This document shows positions 51,601-60,600 of a stretch of 64,000 nucleotides of DNA, one piece after another. This stretch comes from Membranipora membranacea. Lineage: Eukaryota; Bryozoa; Gymnolaemata; Cheilostomatida; Membraniporidae. Each line of letters opens with the position of its first letter. Within the stretch, counting starts at the first letter, position 1. The translations under genes and the position numbers were made by a program. Below the pieces are notes generated by a model, which had not been told where the DNA came from, made no database searches, and saw nothing but the letters and a program-made list of their open reading frames with translations. The stretch lies in assembly GCA_914767715.1 (NCBI GenBank), contig OU612072.1, positions 21,640,001-21,704,000 on the forward strand. The letters are read 5' to 3'.

Positions 51601-54600
51601 ATCGGCGGGGAATCATTGTCTGCCCTAATCGTGGATAGATTTGCATCGAGGATTCATGAATTGGTCTTTAGTATGTTCTTGATACTCTGCCAATTTTTAT
51701 AATTCAAATTCTGAAATCTTCACTGAAATGTCTTCCTTCAAGTCAGATAAACCTTTTATTAAGTTACCAAATCAGTTGTATAAACAGTAGCATAAGCATA
51801 TGAAGAGAAACAGGGTAACCACCGATGGCAGCTCAGGGTATTAGGTCAAGTTCCTTTGAAACCATTATAAGCCTATTAAGCTCATTGAATTGTGCAAACT
51901 GCTTGAATCACAAAGACCCTGAATACATGTTAGTAGTAAGCAGTTGTTCATTAAAATTTAATAACCTTAACCATATTTTTGTTAGTCAACCAAGGGAGAA
52001 GCCAGTTTAACCAGAAGTGTGAGGAATGTCGGGATGGCTCGCATTGTTCTGATACGAGGTCGGGGAATGTTAAATGTATATGCACAATCGGCCACAAAGG
52101 GCCAACATGTGATATCCGTAAGTCTTCCTGCTGCCGACGATTTTGTTATGGCAATAGTATTGAATGCAGTAACATCAAAGTGATATACTATAGAGAGCGG
52201 TGACCTTAAAAATCAAGCTAGGTTTGCTGGAGCACTACCTACTGCTATCCAACATGTGCTATTGATTTACTTTGTGATAATTATCGACTATTCATTACTT
52301 TTAGATTTTCAGGTGTGAAGTCCAGGGAGGGGGGGGGGGGAGGAAGGAAGGGGTTGTTAATACTTTGAAAATAGTTCTATTTAGTGAAGCGAAAGTTTTC
52401 AGCTCTCTGTTTGGTTGCAAACTAAGGAGTCAAAATCAGAAATGAGTTTAAAATGCATTGCAAATCAACTGTAATTAGTACTCAAAACCATTGGCTAATG
52501 GCAAGCAAAACAGGTGTATAATAAATGCATTGCTCAGCATTTATCCACCCATATTTCAACTTGATATGGCACATGGTGACCGCTCAAGGCAACAAACCCT
52601 ATTAAACCAGCATTCAACCATGTATATTTGATTCACTACGCCGAATTTTGAGATGACTCTCAGAACACAGCTTTGAGCAGGAAGTGTGCTATACTTTCCA
52701 TTCAATACAACTTAAACTTGGATTGAGAGGGTTCTAAACATAATACATTGTGTAATAGTAAATAATATAGTAAATCTACTCATCACCAATAGATTCTTTG
52801 AATTTCCCAATTGTTTGTATTTAACAGCTGTCTGCCAAAATATAGTCTGCAGTTCACATGGCACATGCGTAGCAGATGAAACAAATAGTCCTTCTTGTAA
52901 ATGTCATTATTCATGGAGAGGAGATTGGTGTCAAGTTAGGTGAGTTGTTAATAGCCTTGTAACTTTAGTATTCCAAGTGTGTCTATGTCACAAATGTGCA
53001 ACTAGGTTATGGGCTTCCTGTATGACTCAAAACTTTCTTGGAGTATTTTATGTCTTTAATACATGTAACTCAAACAACCTTTCCTGACCGGCCATAGGCT
53101 TAGAATAATCTATCACGCTATCTAACCAACTGTACACACACAAAATCATCCAACCATAACCAGTTACATCATGTTAGAACAAAGGTCACTAAATATGATT
53201 TATCAGAATATAAATGTTCACAGTATGTATGTGTATGCTACCTGATAGCTTAATGTACCATAAAAACTCAGTCACCACAAAATCATATAAAGATGGGCTT
53301 GTGACAGTCTAAAATAACTCTTTCCGAGTATTTTAACGATTATAGTATTTCAATTTGGGATATATCAATTACTAAATTGTTCTTTGTCGTCACCCATGGA
53401 AGCATACTCAGTGAATTAAATGTGACTTTTTCCAAGATTAGGGCTGATCATTGCAATAGCTATAGTAAATTCTGAAACAAAAGGGAGACTTATTCCCAAT
53501 TTCTTGAATATTGAAGTTAACGTCCAATAGTATTATAAGCGTTGTTCAATGAATTTTAAGTGACTTGCACAGTATGAGCAGACTAGGATTTCGGTATTTG
53601 GTGCTGCATTAAAATCAGGACAAATCAAAAATTAGTTTTATGAGATGTTCTCCGTAATGCTGCCTGCAATGATAGCACATTTAATTCACAACTATTTCAA
53701 TTCATAACCATCTACAATCCTTCTTAGGCGCGGCTTGGCAATAAAATTTCATGGTATAAAAGAGTTGGAGTATGGTAATACACCAGCAATAAAGGCCGCC
53801 AATATTTCAGAAGGATTTCTGATGGTAGGTTGTACTCATTGCGTCGAATAATTTCAATCAGCAATCACCTAAACATGAATGCTAGCATCATGCCAAACTC
53901 CTTTGCATTGATTTGAACTAATGTGTATAAGTCAAAAACTTCCCGACAGAATTCTATGAAACTTGGTCACAACATAGTTCCATATGTCTAGCTGTGTGTT
54001 CTAATCAGAAAATTCGATAATTTAAAATGAGGATTAGACAAACCTTTAAATGTGGTTTGTGGCATCACAGCATAAGAAGCTGAGAAAATTTTTGAAACTT
54101 GGATAACTGCAAACATCACATGCTAATAGTGCTGCCTGTGTCAACAGGTGAAGTGAAGTTTACACATCATGACTGGGTGGTTACTATATGTTTTGTAGCA
54201 GAAGCAGAACGACCCATCAGTGCTAATTGTTGCATTCAGAGCTATTATGAATTCTGTTAAAGAGGGCGCGATTGGTTACTTCCGCCTTGGCCATATGGAC
54301 AATTTTGTTGGTAAGAAATAGAATACATCCAACTCATTGTATATCAGACACCTATTTATGCTTTAGTCGCAGGCACCAACTTTCAAAAAGTATGATGTTC
54401 AGCATTTGAACCCTGTTTCATAGTAGTTATTTTTTATCAAGATTTGTATGATCGCCTTTCCTCTACACTGTCATGTACAAAGAACATACATGTAAGACTG
54501 TTTGGACAACATTATCGACAGATAATAATTGACTGAGCTGATCATTATAATGATATAGTATTTATGGAGTGTATCTAGCTAGGGCCTTAAATACAGATTT

Positions 54601-57600
54601 TATAGGTCAGTGAGGGCTATGCATATTTGAGACAGATATTGTTAATTGAATGATATGTACTGCAAGCTTTCTCAAAGGATTGGGATGTTATAGACAAACC
54701 CATGTTACTACATGTTACTTGGCCCAGCATGTTCTCATAGCAATCAAAACTGCAGATTTTTACTGGCCTTGTTTCAAGTTTGCAATTTTAATTTAGTGCT
54801 TGTCGGAAATCTGAATAGAAATCGCGGACCAAGTAGCTTCAATAACGGTATTGGTTCATCTGCTCATGTGGTGGCACCATTATATGGATATCAGCAACTG
54901 GGAGGAGAATATTTGCATTTTGTCGATTTCTATTCGTGTGCAAGACGGGTAAAACTTGACACTCTGCAAGTGACAACATTCATTGGTTAGTTTTTGGTAC
55001 CATTCATTTCTGTGTTATTTTAGTCTAGCTTTGTTCAAAGAGTGAGACAAAAAAACTTCTGACATATTTGTAGCTATATGAATCAAGCATAAGTTTGATA
55101 TAAAAATCACCATGTCTTGTGTCCCTGTTTGCGTTCCATAGACCGCGCTAAGATTTCAAAAAACCAACTGCATAAAATTCTGACACGCAGTTGGTTGTGT
55201 TGTGTATAATGCCCCGGAACATCGGGACACTTTACAATATCGTGAACAGCCAGCAACAGGGGGGGACACTTTAAAATAGGGTGGGACAGTTTACAGTAGG
55301 GGGAGGGAAGCTTACATTAGGCCAGTTGCTATTGTTAAGTGTCCCCGGGTCAGTTTACAATATTGTAAAGTGTCCCGGGGTTGTTTTTGCGCGTAGGACA
55401 GTTTGCAAAACTATGCCGGGCCTACAAGGTTTATTTTGAAAATTTCATTTAATTTGTATTCCCTTTCCTTGAGTATGTATATGCTATGGACATTTGTAGG
55501 CGCCGGGAGATGTGGGAACGGGACATTGGATATGACTCACTATGGAACTCAACGCTTAGTGTCGGGCATGACAATGTTGGAATTGACAAACAGGCACTTC
55601 TTTGCATTCTCAGGCCACTTTGTGAGTCCTATGAAAAGATATTTTGACACATGTATAATTTTTTTCACATACAATGGTGTGTTGGGGAGAAAATGTGAAT
55701 TTACTTTGTTGAGAAAAACAAGTACAAGGTTTTAGTCAATTGAGCCACTGAATATTTATACTATATTGGTAGAATAATCTGCTTTAATGTGTAATTTATC
55801 TTAATTTATTTTTTATAGTATGATATGTTTCGCACCTGTTACATATCATGAAAGTTGTATAACAATCTGATGCAATGTCATGCAACACGCTCCCTTCTGA
55901 TCCGTTGTTGTAGTTCGAAGTACACAATGGCAATGTTCTGCAACAACTCTTTTGTTCTGTAGTTGTCCTTTCTTGAAGCTGTTGTTCTGCTACACCTCAT
56001 TTTGATTTATAATCAAAACCATAGTCCATTTTCTGTGCAAGTCATTGTGTACCTTAATTGTCAACACGCTTTGTTGTTGTATGGACTTTAATGTACTAGT
56101 GATGGCAAATGGTAATATAAAAATAAGAGCTGTCTTACAATGTGATAATGTAAAAATGTTACTAGTCTACAAGAAATCAATGAAGTCTAAAAAGTTTTGT
56201 ATCAGCAAGGGCAGTCCTAGTCGAGAAAGAATGGAGTCGTGTGGAAAGAAGCGACAACTTCTTGCTGAGATACATCCGCATGTGTTGATGTAGTCATGTC
56301 TGAGCGAATCCCATCGGCTTATCTTTGGCATTGGTGTTATTTTCTAGCCCTGCTGTGTTCGATCTCTGCTTCGATTGTTTTCGATATGAGGGTATATCGG
56401 TTGTAGGGCATATTGTTAGTAGAGGTGATAATCACCGAGGATTGTTTTGAAACACTATCTCACAGGTCGTGTATTGTGTACTGTTGGAGTAAATAGCTCA
56501 ATTTGGTAACTCTTAGACTGTCAGGAGTGACTTGAGGTGGTTACAGCTGGTTTTTTTTCTTCATATTGATTTAGGGTGTTTGGTTATATCCATGGGATGG
56601 ACAAGGTCAACATATAAGACAGGCAATTTCTCCGACACAGGCAAGCTTCTACGCTTCGGAGTGGTCCCTAAAGGGGATGCTGGTTAAAAAACAGTACCAC
56701 AATAATCACTATGTTCTACACAACACACACCAAGGTTTGTTTTTTGTTCCAAAGTTTATTTGTTTAATTTTGAAACCCTCTCTCCAGAGATGTTTACATG
56801 AAATAGAAACATTTTACTGGGTATTTAAAATTGCTAAAATGAATTCCCCTTGAATAAGGTAAGGGCAGAAATAAAATAAATAAATATATACAAAATCAAT
56901 ACTGACTGACTAAATGTAACTTTTTTTACACAGTATAGCTTGGCCTAGTTTATTTGTTCACCCATAGGTCCCACGAAAACCCATGGCCTAAGTCTACATT
57001 TTTGCGCTCCCTCTAATGGCAGATAAATGGCTCTAATTCAATTTGATATATCTACTTGCATTTGTGTCATCTATTAAAATCCATACATGGTATAGCATTA
57101 TAAGCTTTATTTTGACAAAAAAAGGGCTTGCAAAAATAGTCAGTCCCTAGTAGCATTTCTAGAAAAGCCCAAATTCATTAACTCTAAAGGCATTTTATTA
57201 CTGTTTGCGGTTTAGTAAACAATACAATTTCCCAGGCTTCATTCTGTATGCTAGTAGGGACAGACAATAAGGCCATTGTCAGATCAGCCCCTGTTTTTAG
57301 TGTTTTAAATGGTTAGGGTCATGCTAATATTATCATTATATGGGATAATTTAATTCTGTGTTGTCATCGGTACACCGGACGTTGTTTCCCATTATAGGAC
57401 TAGCCACATATAACTTCTCATGGATTTTGATCGAGATGCCTAGACAACCAATTGCAACAAGAATTGCCAGGTAAAGCAAACACATAAATATACAATATAA
57501 ACAAGACAATATACTCAATATTTTCTTGAATCACTGCCACACATATGATCTAAGGAAAGTTTAAGTTTTGCTATATGCCTTTCTTATGTTTTTATTTTTG

Positions 57601-60600
57601 CCTTATGTGTTCAAGTCGATTTAAAGTAAAAGGTTGATTAAAATCAGATATCTCATCATCCGCCACGCCCCGAAGCATGGGCGGCAATTCTAGTGCAATA
57701 TCTTACCAGGTTGCTCTCTGTTTTCAGGCGGGAAGGAGCACACCTGGGGCCAACCAAACCCAGTAGTCAATAGACTGCTTTGAGATTTGGGCGTTATCAA
57801 ATTAATCTATGATAGTGTAAACTCCGAGACAAGCTTTCAAGCACTTTGTTAATATATTAATGCATGTCATTAACACTCACATATTTAAAGTCAAAAATGG
57901 CAGTCGTAGTAATCTCCTGCTTACTTTTCAAAAAGCTTTCTGCTTCCTACAGTTTTTAATTCAGAAAAATGATACTCAGACAACAACATTGACAGTCAGT
58001 GTCAGATAACTAGTCATTACTCTTTTGTTGCAAAAAACTTAAAATCTGACAAAAAACCTATAAGATCAAAGAACAAATCAAAATGGCTATTAACATATGT
58101 TTTTTCTAGCTACAAGCCTTGGCCAGCTTTACATAAAATTCTCTTACCAAACACATACAAAGACAGCGAGGCAAATCTCAACTACGACCCCAAACAAGGA
58201 GGAGGGGCCTTACCTTTGGATGCTTCCTCAATGGATGTGAACCCTCAGTACAGTGATATTGTAATCTTCGCTGACAATCGTCTAGGAATGTTAAAAATAT
58301 TTAACAAAAGTGATGGTATGTTCTGCTTGCCTGGGGGGGGGGGGTGTTTCAATAAGAAAAGAGTGATGCATTACTAAAGCAAGTTATCACTATCACATTG
58401 CTCAAAATTAGCACCACTTAATGTTTCATTTAGACAAAATCGCTCCCAAATTACTCACTCAGGCAGAATGTATATTGTTCCATACTTGGTTGTGCGATCT
58501 GAGAGCAAGAGCCCTAAGAGGTTGCGCTCACCCCACTAGTAACTCGTCGATTCCTACAGGCATACTTTACAGTAATAGAATGACCAGCTGTTGAATTAGT
58601 TTAATCAATTTTGGCATATTTATCCGTTCTTCCCTTCTTAATAATGTAAATTATTGAATTAACACATTGACACAGAGAGGTAGCCTGTCTTAACAAGCTT
58701 GTTAAGACAGGCTACCACAGAGGTTGCTGAGCATCCCTACAATGATAGTACTTACTTTTTACCCGTAGCTTCTAAAAGTTTATATGCTATTCATGATATT
58801 GGGCTAACATTTTTTTCAGGGAATATGCAGAACATTTGCAAGAAGGGTACAACTATTCAATTGACAAATCATTCATTAACATGCACATGGGTTAAATTAA
58901 GGTATGCGATGTGGCTCACAGGTACGACGGCATTAGCAGTTGACTATTCGGCATATGGAAAGATTTTCATAATCAAATTTAGTAAGTAAACATGAGGTAT
59001 GACATTCCACAATATGAAGCTCTGATATGTGCGCAGGATAACGCCTTTATCATTGTCTGGCAAATTTGGCCAACTTACGGTTCCTATGACATACAAGACT
59101 TCGAACCCAACATGAGCAGAAAACCCACACGATAACAAACCAGAACCCATCAGCCGATCAAAACCAAAACACAAGCACGAGGGTCAATTTATAAAGGTAT
59201 AACAATACATGAGTTGATAACACCACCACAGCCATGGTAAGCCAAGCAATATCCAACATCACCAATAATACAGACAAGGACTCATTGTTGGCCTGAATCC
59301 CAGGCTAATGACATACACAAATAGGAAGATGTACAATACTTGGTTCCATAGAGGACATCGGTGGATAAGAGCTTTTTTTGAAATCATCTCTTCGGTCCGT
59401 TTCCTAATACAGCAGGAAAATCGCACCCCAGCAGATTAAATCTTGATACTTAGATATGAAGAATTTAAGTTATTTCCTTAGTATTAAAGATTGACTAAAT
59501 TAAATGCAATTTTTCCTCCAGATTAGAGCTGAGCATTGCAATAGATATTTTTTACTATTGCATTACATTTTGAGATGAATCGAATTGAGAGTTATTCCCA
59601 ATTTGTTGGTTATTGAAGTTTTATAAACATTGCTCAATAAACTTTGAGTCACTTGCACAGTATATGTGCAGAATAAGATTTTGGTATTGGTATTGAAATC
59701 AGGAAAATCAAAGATTAGTTTTAAAAGATGTTTTCCATAGTTTCCCCATAATTAAAATAAGTCCCCTTCAAGAGTAAGTGGCTGGGGAGGTTTGGGCATA
59801 AGTTTGTGTTCTTAGCTGAAGCAGGACTTGAAATAATTGGAAGAAAAAAATTGTGTATGCTAACCATTGCAATGATAGCGCATTTAATTCACTGTGGAAG
59901 GCAATATCACATTCAGAGATATGCGGGCTGACAGTGTTTATATATCTAGGGATACTCACACTATTTCAATTTAAGTTGGAAAGAATGTTTTATTTTTTGA
60001 ATATCTTATCGTGTGTATGTCCTGTTGTCCCCAAGCAAAGATGATTAGTACAAATCTGCTCAGACTTGGTAAGAGGCTTTTGAACAGAAAGTTTCTTACT
60101 GAAGCCATAAGAATATTACATGAGGGATACACGATGGATATGTGGTTATGATATGGCCACTGTTTGTCAATTAAAGGAGCTGGCGGGTATAATTGTGATC
60201 AAATCAACGTGCAGACGTGTAGTCATCATGGAATCTGTTCTGACGCTTATAAAGTCAACCCAACATGTTTATGTGACGATGACTGGACTGGCCAATGGTG
60301 TACACAAAGTAAGTATGGTTTATGACTGATTGTCCCCTGCTTAACGTTATAACGATATATATCATGTATTTATTTTTATATTATATCCGTCAAAAATTAT
60401 ATCCACAAGATTGTTGTTCAAAAAAGGATAAAAAATCAGTGTTCTAGGAATAACTCTTTGATAAAATAGGATTCGATTGACATATTATTCTCTCATCAGG
60501 TTCAACCTTGCATTGATATAAAAGCAAATCTTACACTCAAAGATTCAATGAAAAAGTAAAGATTTTCTTCTCAATAGTGTGTCAGTTACACTTACACACA

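Larger units (their letters stand above)
43341..51670 (+). other. Gene C propeller-like half 1 (exons 2-9)
   Basis: Eight exons encode about 371 residues. Strand-turn-strand units such as KYLLFVDNMSCARRV, ELLMVTDWDIGSIYIANTDTG and LSALIVDRFASRIHELVF resemble diverged NHL blades, with hydrophobic strand, V-x-D and a later basic or hydrophobic strand. Intron phases before and after each exon run 2, 0, 1, 1, 0, 1, 2, 1, 1. The same order recurs in exons 12-19. Two Cys in the SCARRV and GxCGxGTLD units are conserved between the halves. Confidence 0.75.
53728..58981 (+). other. Gene C propeller-like half 2 (exons 12-19)
   Basis: Each exon pairs with one in half 1: 12 with 2 (both end just after FLM/FMI), 13 with 3, 14 with 4 (SCARRV), 15 with 5 (CGNGTLD and CGQGTLD), 16 with 6 (LYPWDGQG and IYSWNGG), 17 with 7 (GLATYNFS and GVTTYDFT), 18 with 8, and 19 with 9. 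Phases are identical for all eight pairs. Protein identity is low to moderate, so the duplication is old, while gene structure was retained. Confidence 0.78.
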
